Under the pieces are notes generated by a model. The model was given only the letters and a program-made list of their open reading frames with translations, made no database searches and was not told the origin of the DNA. Shown here piece after piece: positions 27,734 to 36,221 of a DNA stretch of 64,000 bases. Every line of letters starts with the position of its first letter. The first letter of the stretch is position 1. A program made the position numbers and the translations under genes. The stretch covers positions 332,360 through 396,359 of the forward strand of contig CANMWT010000005.1 in NCBI GenBank assembly GCA_947501635.1, written 5' to 3'. Origin of the DNA: an uncultured Roseobacter sp. (GTDB lineage Bacteria > Pseudomonadota > Alphaproteobacteria > Rhodobacterales > Rhodobacteraceae).

Positions 27734-28774
27734 ATGGCGAAGAAAAAACGTGTCAATCTGGCTTTGCAGGGCGGTGGCGCGCATGGCGCTTTTACCTGGG
27801 GTGTGCTTGACCGGCTGCTCGGGGACGAAGATCTGGAAGTGTCAGCAATCTCGGGGACGAGTGCCGGTGCGCTGAACGGTGCTGCCTTCAAGGCCGGCAT
27901 GATCGAGGGAGGCCGGGAAGGGGCGCGGGCGCGGCTGGACTGGTTGTGGAAAGAAGTTGGCGCAAGACCGGATTTGCGTATTCCCGAGTGGATGACGCCT
28001 TATTCCTTGTCGTCGGTGGCCAAAGCCATGGAGTTATCAGTGCCTTTCATGGCGTCCGATGTGTTTTCGCGGGTTGTGTCGCCCTATGCCTATGGCGCGC
28101 TTTACAAAAATCCATTGGAGCCAATTGTCGCGCAGTTCAATTACGATGAGGTATGTGCCGAGACGAGTGACGGCCCGTGTCTGTTTGTTTGTGCCACCAA
28201 GGTGCGCAGCGGCAAGGTGCGTGTTTTTAAAGACAGTGAGATCAGCACTGACGCCATTTTGGCATCAGCCTGTTTGCCGACCGTCTTTCAGGCGGTGTCG
28301 GTCACGGATCCTTCTACAGGTGTCATGGAAGACTACTGGGATGGGGGTTACACCGGAAACCCTGCACTTTTCCCGTTGTTCCACGAGGATCTGCCGGAAG
28401 ATATAATCGTTGTGAACATCAATCCGCTGGACCGCTATGAGACGCCACGCAGTGCCCAGGATATCCAGAACAGGATTAATGAGATCAGCTTTAACTCGTC
28501 TTTGCTGCGTGAACTTCGGGCGATCGATTTTGTGCAGCGTCTGATCCGTCAGGGCAAGGTGGCGGACGGCGAAATGAAGCGCGTGTTGATCCACATGATT
28601 GCGGATGACGCTCTGATGAACGAATTGTCAGTGGCCACCAAGCTGATCCCGACGCCTTACACATTGGCGCGTCTGAAAGAAGCAGGTCAGCGGGCTGCAG
28701 ATGATTTTCTGGCAACGCATCGCGGCGCGTTGAACAACCGCAGCTCTGTCGATCTGGTCGAGATGTTTCAGTAG
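27734..28774 (+). CDS. Patatin-like phospholipase
   Basis: The 346-residue protein has the patatin Ser-Asp dyad architecture: oxyanion hole GGGAHGAFTWGVLD (near residue 14), nucleophile elbow GTSAGALNG (near 43) and catalytic Asp in WDGGYTGNP (near 205). Patatins hydrolyse acyl esters of lipids. No signal peptide is seen, so it is cytoplasmic or peripheral. In many roseobacters and other PHB producers a patatin of this type sits next to bdhA, and a role in lipid or polymer turnover has been suggested for it, but the sequence does not show the substrate. Confidence 0.9.
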   Translation: MAKKKRVNLALQGGGAHGAFTWGVLDRLLGDEDLEVSAISGTSAGALNGAAFKAGMIEGGREGARARLDWLWKEVGARPDLRIPEWMTPYSLSSVAKAMELSVPFMASDVFSRVVSPYAYGALYKNPLEPIVAQFNYDEVCAETSDGPCLFVCATKVRSGKVRVFKDSEISTDAILASACLPTVFQAVSVTDPSTGVMEDYWDGGYTGNPALFPLFHEDLPEDIIVVNINPLDRYETPRSAQDIQNRINEISFNSSLLRELRAIDFVQRLIRQGKVADGEMKRVLIHMIADDALMNELSVATKLIPTPYTLARLKEAGQRAADDFLATHRGALNNRSSVDLVEMFQ

Positions 28775-28787
28775 TACCGGGCGAGGA

Positions 28788-29489
28788 TTATTCCGGTTCG
28801 GGTTTGCCGTTCGGATAGACGAGCCCCGCCGAGATCACCAGTTTCGCCGCCTCTTCGACGGACATATCCAGAATCGTCACGTCTTTTTCAGGCACAAAGA
28901 GCAGAAAGCCCGATGTGGGGTTGGGCGTTGTCGGCAGGAAGACACTGAGCATCGGTTCGCCCTCATTGCCGCGGTCCGCGATCTCACCCTTTGTGTTCGT
29001 CGATATAAAGCCGATGGCCCAGATGCCCTGACGCGGATACTGGATAACGCAGGCTTTTTCGAAAGACCGTTCCGACTGTGCAAAGACAGTTTCGGATATC
29101 TGTTTGATGCCGGAGTAGATCGAGCGCACGACTGGCGTGCGTTCGACAAGGCCTTCGGCAAAGGAAATGAAGGAGCGACCGATCAGCCCCTTGGCCATCC
29201 AGCCCACAATCACGGTGAAAATCAGGAAGATTACAACGCCGATGCCACGCACGTTGATCTGCACCGACGGGTCAAGCCCAAGCAGGTCCTGCAGCATCCG
29301 GTCCGGCTGGTACTTATCTGGCACCAGTGGCAGAACAAACCCGTCAATCCAGCCGACGACAGACCAGATCAGCCAGATCGTCAGTCCGACCGGCGCGATA
29401 ACCACAAGGCCGGTCAGAAAATTTGCGCGCAGCCGCGCGAGAAGACCGCGTCGCGGCGGGTGGACGTCAGGGTCGAAGGGCGTGTTCAT
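28788..29489 (-). CDS. DUF502 family membrane protein
   Basis: This is a 233-residue inner-membrane protein with two transmembrane helices: NFLTGLVVIAPVGLTIWLIWSVVGWI (near 20-45) and VRGIGVVIFLIFTVIVGWMAKGL (near 80-102). A cytoplasmic or periplasmic domain follows, including RTPVVRSIYSGIKQISETVF and the conserved end VPEKDVTILDMSVEEAAKLVISAGLVYP. This is the DUF502 pattern; function unknown. It is convergent with the patatin gene, 13 bases away. The psuK-psuG pair lies upstream on the same strand after a 91-base gap. Confidence 0.88.
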   Translation of the reverse strand: MNTPFDPDVHPPRRGLLARLRANFLTGLVVIAPVGLTIWLIWSVVGWIDGFVLPLVPDKYQPDRMLQDLLGLDPSVQINVRGIGVVIFLIFTVIVGWMAKGLIGRSFISFAEGLVERTPVVRSIYSGIKQISETVFAQSERSFEKACVIQYPRQGIWAIGFISTNTKGEIADRGNEGEPMLSVFLPTTPNPTSGFLLFVPEKDVTILDMSVEEAAKLVISAGLVYPNGKPEPE

Positions 29490-29580
29490 TGCGTGTCCGA
29501 GCTCTTTGGCACGAGGTTAGTTAGGCGGTTTGATACGCAACTGCAATGGCTTGCACCACGTGACATGATGGCATGGTCAA

Positions 29581-30501
29581 TTAACGGCTTTTTTCGCTCA
29601 AGGCTTGGGCAATTTCCCCGGCCAGACGCGCATTGTTGCGGACAAGGGCAATATTGGCCGTGAGCGACCTGCCATCAGTTAACTCGAAAATGCGCTGCAG
29701 CAGGTAAGGGGTAACGGCCTTGCCGCTGATGCCATGCGCCAACGCGTCGCGATGTGCCGTGGCGATGATCGGAGCCAGGTGCTGAGCGGCGATTTCATCC
29801 TGTTGCGGAATGGGGTTTGCGACAAGTTGGCCACCCGGCAATCCAATACGCTGCCTGAGCAGATGTGCCTCGGCAATCGTTTCTGCTTCGTCCATACGCA
29901 GGGGGGCTTTGTGTTCGGACTGCGCGCTCCAGAATGCGGGGAAACTGTCTTGTCCGACGCTGATAACCGGTACACCGTGCGTTTCAAGAACTTCAAGCGT
30001 TTTGGCCACGTCAAGGATGGCTTTGGCACCGGCCGCGACAACCGTGACCGCCGTCTGTGCCAGCTCCAGAAGATCGGCAGAAACGTCAAAGCTCTCTTCT
30101 GCGCCGCGGTGCACGCCACCGATGCCACCGGTGGCAAACACCTCAATGCCAGCCAGCCGTGCGGCGATCATCGTCGCGGCGACGGTTGTGGCTCCGGTGC
30201 CTTTGGTGGCCAGACAGGCGGCAAGATCTGCCCGCGACAATTTTGAAACGGCCCTGGCTTGCGCCAGCGCTTCTAGGGTTTCGTCTTCCAGCCCGATGTG
30301 CAGCACACCGTCGATCACCGCGATCGTCGCGGGGGTGACGCCCATGGCGCGCAAATCGTCTTCGACCTGACGCGCGACTGTCAGGTTCTGCGGATAGGGC
30401 ATCCCGTGGGTGATGATTGTGCTTTCCAGTGCGACAACGGGGCGCCCGCTGCTTTGTGCGGCAGCAACTTCGGACGAGCGGATCATGGGTAGATCATTCA
30501 C
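29581..30501 (-). CDS. psuG: Pseudouridine-5'-phosphate glycosidase
   Basis: PsuG splits pseudouridine 5'-phosphate into uracil and ribose 5-phosphate, breaking the C-C glycosidic bond. The 306-residue protein shows the family motifs VALESTIITHGMPYP, GVTPATIAVIDGVLHIGL, KGTGATTVAATMIAA, FATGGIGGVHRGAEESFDVSADLLEL and QDSFPAFWS. Its ATG overlaps the stop of the PfkB kinase gene by four bases. The kinase and glycosidase form the two-step pseudouridine catabolic pathway. Confidence 0.95.
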   Translation of the reverse strand: MNDLPMIRSSEVAAAQSSGRPVVALESTIITHGMPYPQNLTVARQVEDDLRAMGVTPATIAVIDGVLHIGLEDETLEALAQARAVSKLSRADLAACLATKGTGATTVAATMIAARLAGIEVFATGGIGGVHRGAEESFDVSADLLELAQTAVTVVAAGAKAILDVAKTLEVLETHGVPVISVGQDSFPAFWSAQSEHKAPLRMDEAETIAEAHLLRQRIGLPGGQLVANPIPQQDEIAAQHLAPIIATAHRDALAHGISGKAVTPYLLQRIFELTDGRSLTANIALVRNNARLAGEIAQALSEKSR

Positions 30502-31397
30502 AGGGGGGTGTCTCCGGATACATAAGTCGCAGCGGCCTTTAGCGCCTGGTCCAATGCCGCATCGGGCGGCAGTCCACGCGCTTCAGCGGCGATATGGGCT
30601 GCCATGAAAGTATCGCCGGCCCCCGTCACGCGCGTCACGAGAACCTGTGGCGGGGTTTGCGTGATAAGACGGTCTGCCAAACCGGCGCTGGCGGCTTGTC
30701 CGCCGTCGGTCACCAGCACGCGGACGGCCCCTTTGTCCAGCAGAGCCCGGGCGGCCGCGGTCGAGGTGTCAAAGGTTTCGTGGCACAGCACTCCCGCTTC
30801 TTCAAGGTTGACATAAAGCGTGCCGCGGCTGTTTTTGATGAAGGGCATCAGCCGTTCAGCTTTTCCCGGCGAGGCGGGGGCCACGCGCAGATCGGCGGAG
30901 GCAAGCAGCGGGCTTGATGCGATTTCATCCAGCAGTTCAAGCGTCAGATTGCCATCAAGCGCAGCTAGACCCGTGTAAGGCGTATCGGCCCCTGCAATCC
31001 GGCCGTCGGACAGCGGCGCGAGGATCTTGGCACCGGCCGCTTCCAGCGAATGGGCATCCGCAATGGCCGCCACCAACCCATTGGCGCCTTCGACGGCCAT
31101 GTAACGATCAGTCGGCAAATCCTCGGATCGGTAGATGGTCTGCGTATACATCCCGCGCGCAGCACAGGCCGCAACCAATTCGTCGCCCTCCGCATCGCGT
31201 CCGACGGCTGTCAACAACGCCGGTGTCATACCAAAGCGCGCAAGCGTCATTGCGATGTTCAGCGCCACGCCGCCCGGCAGCCGGGTGATCCGCCCCGGCA
31301 CGTCGGATCCTGTACGCATGACGCTCGCGGACCGTCCGATCACGTCCCACAGGACAGAGCCGATGCAAATGATGTCAGGGCGTGGTGTCATGCGCAA
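30498..31397 (-). CDS. psuK: PfkB-family sugar kinase, probable pseudouridine kinase
   Basis: This is a 299-residue ribokinase-fold kinase. It has the N-terminal substrate-binding segment (GSVLWDVIGRSA, RLPGGVALNIAMTLARFG) and the C-terminal PfkB signature with catalytic Asp, RVTGAGDTFMAAHIA (near 265). The kinase would phosphorylate pseudouridine to pseudouridine 5'-phosphate, which psuG, the next gene, then cleaves. The assignment to pseudouridine rather than another nucleoside rests on that overlapping neighbour. Confidence 0.88.
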   Translation of the reverse strand: MRMTPRPDIICIGSVLWDVIGRSASVMRTGSDVPGRITRLPGGVALNIAMTLARFGMTPALLTAVGRDAEGDELVAACAARGMYTQTIYRSEDLPTDRYMAVEGANGLVAAIADAHSLEAAGAKILAPLSDGRIAGADTPYTGLAALDGNLTLELLDEIASSPLLASADLRVAPASPGKAERLMPFIKNSRGTLYVNLEEAGVLCHETFDTSTAAARALLDKGAVRVLVTDGGQAASAGLADRLITQTPPQVLVTRVTGAGDTFMAAHIAAEARGLPPDAALDQALKAAATYVSGDTPL

Positions 31398-31427
31398 CTT
31401 CTGCGCACAAACTGCGGCAAGTGCAAG

Positions 31428-32243
31428 TCACTGACCTGCGGGAACAGCAAAAGTCAGAGCAGCCCACAACGTTTCCCAGACCGGTGCGTTCTCTTCCGTC
31501 CCGGCCTGTGAGCTTGGGCGCAGAACAACCGCGTCAAACAGGTAGCTGTGACCGGGGGTTACTGCAATACGAGCGCGGCCCTCGGCGTCAGTGCGGTGCA
31601 ACGTGACCTCGACAGCGCCGTCCGGATCACGGTCAAACACCTCTACCTGTGCATTGATACGCGGTTCCTGCTGATAGGTGACTTCAACCGTCATCACACC
31701 ATCAAATGCCGGATCGTAAGGGTTCGACAGCGCAACAAACTCAGTCTCAAGCCCCAGCGCACGATCCGCACCCTTGCCATGCCCGACCGCAATAAGCGCT
31801 TTGGCATGGCGTGTGTAGGATTCACGAAAGAGTTCCCGGGACCAGCCGTTCGCCTCATGCACTGCAATGGCGTGCTCGAAATCCTTGTGCTTAACGAACT
31901 TGAGGAATTTTTCCCATTCACGATAGGTAACCGTTGATGCTGTCGTTTCATGGGCGACGACAAGCAATCCCTCCTGTGGCGCGACAGACTGCAAAGCGGG
32001 CGTGTCGCCCATGCGGCCATCCACAGGCTGCATCCCTTGCGCCGTGACAAGATCAAACCGCGTAAAACGCTGCTCAAACCACGCCAGCGATATCCCTTTG
32101 AAATTTTCGCCGTTTTTAAGGTCGGCAACTAGTGGCATTCCGCTTTCAACTTGATATTCCTGAGGCTCGATCCAGAATTCATGGCTGACTGCCGGAACAG
32201 ACCACAGCAGTGTCAAAACCAAAGAGAGGCGCGCGAGACCCAT
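31428..32243 (-). CDS. DUF4198 family periplasmic protein
   Basis: The 271-residue protein has a signal peptide (LSLVLTLLWSVPAVSHEFW) directly followed by HEFWIEPQEYQVESG, the typical start of DUF4198 proteins, and it ends with an Ig-like beta domain (VTYQQEPRINAQVEVFDRDPDG, GRARIAVTPGHSYLFDAVVLRP). DUF4198 proteins often accompany nickel or cobalt transporters as periplasmic partners. Here the divergent neighbour is a HupE/UreJ-type protein, a family that includes Ni/Co permeases. The two start codons overlap in CATG, which points to a functional pair. A metal role is inferred from the family and context, not from ligands. Confidence 0.75.
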   Translation of the reverse strand: MGLARLSLVLTLLWSVPAVSHEFWIEPQEYQVESGMPLVADLKNGENFKGISLAWFEQRFTRFDLVTAQGMQPVDGRMGDTPALQSVAPQEGLLVVAHETTASTVTYREWEKFLKFVKHKDFEHAIAVHEANGWSRELFRESYTRHAKALIAVGHGKGADRALGLETEFVALSNPYDPAFDGVMTVEVTYQQEPRINAQVEVFDRDPDGAVEVTLHRTDAEGRARIAVTPGHSYLFDAVVLRPSSQAGTEENAPVWETLWAALTFAVPAGQ

Positions 32244-33435
32244 GTCGAAACCTTTTCACTATTCAGCGCTAAAGCTCATGTTTTTAGGTTTGATGTCAAC
32301 GATGATCTTGCTGTTGCCGGCCCCAAGGAGCGCCGCGCATGAGGTGGTTCCGACGATCGTGGATATGACGGTGGCCGAAGATGGTGCTTTAGCCTTCGAT
32401 TTCAGGATCAATATCGAGGCGTTTCTGGCCGGCATTGATCTTGATTCCGTTGAAGACACCGACGCGGATGCCGCCGCGGCCGATTACGATGCATTGCGCG
32501 CGCTGCCTGCCGCCGATATCGCAGCACGGGTCGAAGAGATCATCAACGCGTGGAACGCACACCCTTTGGTGTCAGCCGGCGCACCGGTTGAATTGAGCGT
32601 GCGCTCGCTCATTATTCCCGAAGATGTGGATTTCGAACTGCCCCGCGTGACAGAACTGCGCCTCGCTGGTGTGCTGCCGGAAGGCACCGGCAGCGTGACG
32701 TTGAACTGGCCACAAGGGGCAGGGGCGCTCGTGGTGCGCCAGCAGGGGGTAGAAGCGCCTTATACGGGCTATCTTGACGGTGGCACCTCAAGCCCCGAGA
32801 TATCGCTTTCAGGAGGTGACGCGCAAAGCTCGACAGAGGCTTTTGTCAGCTACATTCCGGTGGGTTTCGACCATATTCTGCCCAAAGGGCTCGACCACAT
32901 CCTGTTTGTTCTGGGGCTCTTTTTCCTCAGCACCCGCTGGGGGCCGCTGCTGTGGCAGGTCAGTGCATTCACGTTGGCACATACCGTGACGCTTGCACTT
33001 GGCGCGATGGGATGGGTGAATATCCCCGGCAGCATCGTGGAGCCGTTGATTGCCGCATCTATTGTCTATGTAGCGGTCGAAAACCTATTTCAGCGCGGCC
33101 TGACAAAATGGCGGCCCTTTATCATCTTCGGTTTCGGGTTGTTGCACGGCTTGGGCTTTGCATCGGTGCTTGCCGAATTCGGCCTGCCGGACGACCAGTT
33201 CATTCCCGCGCTCATAGGCTTTAACGTCGGTGTGGAAATCGGGCAGCTGACGGTTATCGCGATCGCGGCCCTGCTTTTGCTGGGCTGTGTGAAACTGGCA
33301 AAGCGCTCGGACCTTACAGAGGTCGAGCAACCGGTTGCCAGCTATCCGGTGATGTTCCGCGCAGTGTCGATCCCCGCATCGCTTCTGATCGCGCTTGTCG
33401 GCGCTTACTGGTGTGTCGAGCGGGTCTTTTTCTGA
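32242..33435 (+). CDS. HupE/UreJ family membrane protein
   Basis: The protein is 397 residues: a signal-like N-terminus (MFLGLMSTMILLLPAPRSAAHE), an extracytoplasmic beta-rich domain of about 190 residues, and a C-terminal part of six to seven helices starting at GFDHILPKGLDHILFVLGLFFL. The conserved HILPKGLDHILF, FTLAHTVTLAL and FGLLHGLGFA histidines fit the HupE/UreJ_2 type. Relatives are proposed nickel/cobalt transporters. The ATG at 32242 has GAGAGG upstream but overlaps the start codon of the divergent DUF4198 gene; ATGs at codons 13 and 18 are alternatives that would still leave a signal peptide. Confidence 0.78.
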   Translation: MSKPFHYSALKLMFLGLMSTMILLLPAPRSAAHEVVPTIVDMTVAEDGALAFDFRINIEAFLAGIDLDSVEDTDADAAAADYDALRALPAADIAARVEEIINAWNAHPLVSAGAPVELSVRSLIIPEDVDFELPRVTELRLAGVLPEGTGSVTLNWPQGAGALVVRQQGVEAPYTGYLDGGTSSPEISLSGGDAQSSTEAFVSYIPVGFDHILPKGLDHILFVLGLFFLSTRWGPLLWQVSAFTLAHTVTLALGAMGWVNIPGSIVEPLIAASIVYVAVENLFQRGLTKWRPFIIFGFGLLHGLGFASVLAEFGLPDDQFIPALIGFNVGVEIGQLTVIAIAALLLLGCVKLAKRSDLTEVEQPVASYPVMFRAVSIPASLLIALVGAYWCVERVFF

Positions 33436-33439
33436 CCGC

Positions 33440-34060
33440 TCAGCCCATCGCCTCGACCAACTCGCCCAACCGCTGCGCCGGATCATCCGAGCGCCATATC
33501 TCATCGCCGAAAGCAAAGAAATCCGTATAGGGGGTCAACTGGGCAATGCGCGCCGCATCCAGCCCCCCTTCGGCGACGACAGGAACTTCGATCATCTCCG
33601 ACCACCACTGAAAGATATCCTGCGCAGCATAGCTGCCATCCCCAAGCGCCGAGGCGGTCACCGGCCCAAAGCAGACGTAATCCGCACCTGCCTCACCGGC
33701 GGACATCCCGTCGTGACGCGATGTGCCGCAAAAGCTACCGACAATAGCATCTTCGCCCAACGCCTTGCGTGCCTCGCGCACCGAGCGCGCGGCGTCCAGC
33801 AAATGCACCCCATCCAGACCAAGCCGCTCTGCCAGCAGTTGATGCTCGCTGAGCACCAGCGCGATATCGCGCGCATGTGTGACTTCGCGCAGGGCATCTG
33901 CAGCGCGTGACAGCTTGTCCTCATCGCGGGTTGCCATCTGCAGCCGCACACATGCCACTTTTTGCGCATCCAGCACACCCGCCAGCAAATCGGGAAAGGT
34001 ACTCAATTCAAACTCCGACGGGGTAATAAGATAGAGTTGCGGCCGTTCTGGCATGTCCAT
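33440..34060 (-). CDS. Thiamine phosphate synthase-like (ThiE/TenI fold) protein
   Basis: The 206-residue protein has the TIM-barrel pattern of thiamine phosphate synthase: QLYLITP at the start, GLDGVHLLDAARSVREAR, GSFCGTSRHDGMSAGEAGADYVCFGPV and VPVVAEGGLDAARI. The phosphate-binding region is recognisable, but the pyrimidine-binding residues are not fully conserved (the usual TxTK after FGP is replaced by TASALGDG), so it may be a TenI-like relative rather than the classical enzyme. No other thiamine gene is near. I start at MDMPERPQ; the ORF track start 24 codons upstream extends into the divergent promoter region. Confidence 0.75.
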   Translation of the reverse strand: MDMPERPQLYLITPSEFELSTFPDLLAGVLDAQKVACVRLQMATRDEDKLSRAADALREVTHARDIALVLSEHQLLAERLGLDGVHLLDAARSVREARKALGEDAIVGSFCGTSRHDGMSAGEAGADYVCFGPVTASALGDGSYAAQDIFQWWSEMIEVPVVAEGGLDAARIAQLTPYTDFFAFGDEIWRSDDPAQRLGELVEAMG

Positions 34061-34194
34061 GGGTCTGCGGTCCTTTGGTCTTCTGCGAACAGCAGTAGCC
34101 CAAGTGGCTGGAAATGAAAACGTATTTGCCAAACCGATGTGTTACGCGCCGAAAACGCGTTGCACCCCGCCTGGTGTCCGCATATGAGGCGCGC

Positions 34195-34962
34195 ATGTCT
34201 GTTGCAGTGGAAAATCCGCAAACCCCCGCTTTTGTACTGGTGCGTCCGCAGATGGGCGAAAACATCGGTGCCTCGGCGCGCGCTATGTGGAATTTCGGCC
34301 TCGACCGGATGCGGGTGGTGGCACCGCGGGATGGCTGGCCAAATCAGGCTGCGGTCGCTTTGGCAAGCGGGGCGGGCCGGCTTTTGGATGAGGCGCAGAT
34401 CAGCGCGGACCTTGCCGGCAGCCTGGCTGATTGCACATTTGTATTCGCAACGACAGCAAGGCCACGCGACCTGACAAAACCGGTGTTCAGCCCCGAAGAG
34501 GCAATGCGCGAAACCCGGCGCATGATTGGCGAAGGCCAGCGGGTGGCAGTGCTGTTCGGCCCAGAGCGCGCGGGGTTGGAAAACGACGATATCGCGCGGG
34601 CAAATGCGATTATCTCAGTGCCGGTAAATCCTGATTTTCCCTCGCTTAATCTGGCGCAATGCGTGCTTCTTGTGGGCTATGAATGGATGCGTGCCAGCAC
34701 GGATGTACAGCACAAGACCACGGAAATGGCGGGCACAGTCTGGGCTGATCACAACGAAATCGAACACCTTGCCGGCCATTACGAGGAGCGTCTTGAGGAG
34801 ATGGGCTTTTTCTTTCCGGCGCATAAATCTGACTCAATGCGCCTGAACCTGCGGAACTTCTGGAGCCGCATGCCCTTGACTCGCGCCGACGTACAGATGA
34901 TGCACGGCATCTTGCGGCAGGTCGCACGCTGGGCGCGGCGGAAAGACGGCGACGGCTCATAG
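34195..34962 (+). CDS. trmJ: TrmJ-like tRNA 2'-O-methyltransferase (SPOUT family)
   Basis: The 255-residue protein is a SpoU-class knotted methyltransferase. Visible motifs are FVLVRPQMGENIGASARAMWNFGL (motif 1), LFGPERAGLENDDIARANAI (motif 2) and ISVPVNPDFPSLNLAQCVLLVGYE (motif 3), the arrangement of TrmJ, which methylates the ribose at position 32 of tRNA. The start MSVAVENPQTPAF fits the family; 27 further codons upstream in the ORF are probably untranslated. It is divergent from the ThiE-like gene. Confidence 0.88.
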   Translation: MSVAVENPQTPAFVLVRPQMGENIGASARAMWNFGLDRMRVVAPRDGWPNQAAVALASGAGRLLDEAQISADLAGSLADCTFVFATTARPRDLTKPVFSPEEAMRETRRMIGEGQRVAVLFGPERAGLENDDIARANAIISVPVNPDFPSLNLAQCVLLVGYEWMRASTDVQHKTTEMAGTVWADHNEIEHLAGHYEERLEEMGFFFPAHKSDSMRLNLRNFWSRMPLTRADVQMMHGILRQVARWARRKDGDGS

Positions 34963-35066
34963 CAACTGGAATGAGATGCGGCAAAGCGCGTCGCGGCGTC
35001 TGGTCGCGCTGGACCTTCACCCGGCCACGGCATAGGGTCGCGGAGCTTGGAAATTGAGGATTTCTG

Positions 35067-36221
35067 ATGAGCAGCAAACGTAAATTGTTCGAAGAAGTAA
35101 GCAGTGGCGAAGCAGTCAAACCCGCCGCGCAACCGGGCCTTATCGACAAGGGCCGGACCGGCGCGCGTGGCGCGATACGCGTATGGTTGAAAATCCTGTT
35201 TGCGCTGGTCTTTATCATGATCGCCGTTGGCGGCCTCACACGTCTGACCGACAGTGGGTTGAGCATTACCGAGTGGCGGCCGCTGACCGGTGCTTTGCCC
35301 CCGATGACCGAAGCGGAATGGCAATCTGAATTCGACAAGTACAAACAAATCGACGAATGGCGCATCCAGAATCAGTGGATGGAGATGTCGGATTTCAAAG
35401 TGATCTACTGGTGGGAATGGGGGCACCGCCAACTGGGCCGCGTGATCGGCGTTGTCTGGGCCTTGGGCTTTGGGTATTTTGCCCTGCGCCGCCAAATTCC
35501 CACCGGGTGGAACGGAAAACTGCTGTTTCTTGGACTATTGGGTGGTGCTCAGGGGGCGATTGGCTGGTGGATGGTCGCGTCGGGCGTCACCCAAGGGGAA
35601 GGGATGACAGATGTTGCCAGCTACCGTCTGGCGACGCATCTCGGTCTGGCCTTCGTCATCCTGGGCTTTATTGCGTGGTACATCATGCAACTGGGGCGCA
35701 GCGCCTCCGACCTGATGCAAGCGCGCCGTGCCAGAGAGAACAAACAATGGGGCATGGCCACGGGTCTGCTGCATTTCACATTTCTGCAAATTCTGATTGG
35801 CGCGCTGGTGGCCGGCATCGACGCGGGCCGCAGCTATACCGATTGGCCTATGATGGGCGGTCAGTGGTTCCCCGCCACGGCATTGGCACTGGAGCCCATG
35901 TGGCGCAATTTTTTCGAAAGCCCTGGCCTTGTGCAATTTATCCACCGCGTCACAGGCTATGTACTGTTCCTTTTTGCAGTCATCGTGTGGATACGCGGCC
36001 GCAAATCCTCACACCCCAACACGCGCTTTGCCTTCAATGCAGTTCTTGCCGCAATGACCTTGCAGATCGTTCTTGGCATCGTCACCGTGCTTTACGGCGC
36101 ACCGGCGTATATTGCGATTTTCCATCAGGGGCTTGCAGTCGTCCTTTGGGTCCTGATCCTGCGCGCGCGGTTCCTGAGCGGATATCCAATTGCCACTTCC
36201 GTAAGGGGGGCGCTGCGATGA
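35067..36221 (+). CDS. ctaA: Heme A synthase (CtaA/COX15 family)
   Basis: The enzyme oxidises the C8 methyl of heme O to heme A for cytochrome aa3 oxidase. The 384-residue protein has about eight transmembrane helices, with the heme-ligand and signature segments TRLTDSGLSITEWRPLTGALPP, YWWEWGHRQLGRVIG, YRLATHLGLAFVILGF and VQFIHRVTGYVLF. The N-terminal tail of about 40 residues before the first helix fits type-2 COX15-like enzymes. The ATG has a GAGG site. Its stop overlaps the carboxypeptidase gene by four bases. Confidence 0.94.
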   Translation: MSSKRKLFEEVSSGEAVKPAAQPGLIDKGRTGARGAIRVWLKILFALVFIMIAVGGLTRLTDSGLSITEWRPLTGALPPMTEAEWQSEFDKYKQIDEWRIQNQWMEMSDFKVIYWWEWGHRQLGRVIGVVWALGFGYFALRRQIPTGWNGKLLFLGLLGGAQGAIGWWMVASGVTQGEGMTDVASYRLATHLGLAFVILGFIAWYIMQLGRSASDLMQARRARENKQWGMATGLLHFTFLQILIGALVAGIDAGRSYTDWPMMGGQWFPATALALEPMWRNFFESPGLVQFIHRVTGYVLFLFAVIVWIRGRKSSHPNTRFAFNAVLAAMTLQIVLGIVTVLYGAPAYIAIFHQGLAVVLWVLILRARFLSGYPIATSVRGALR

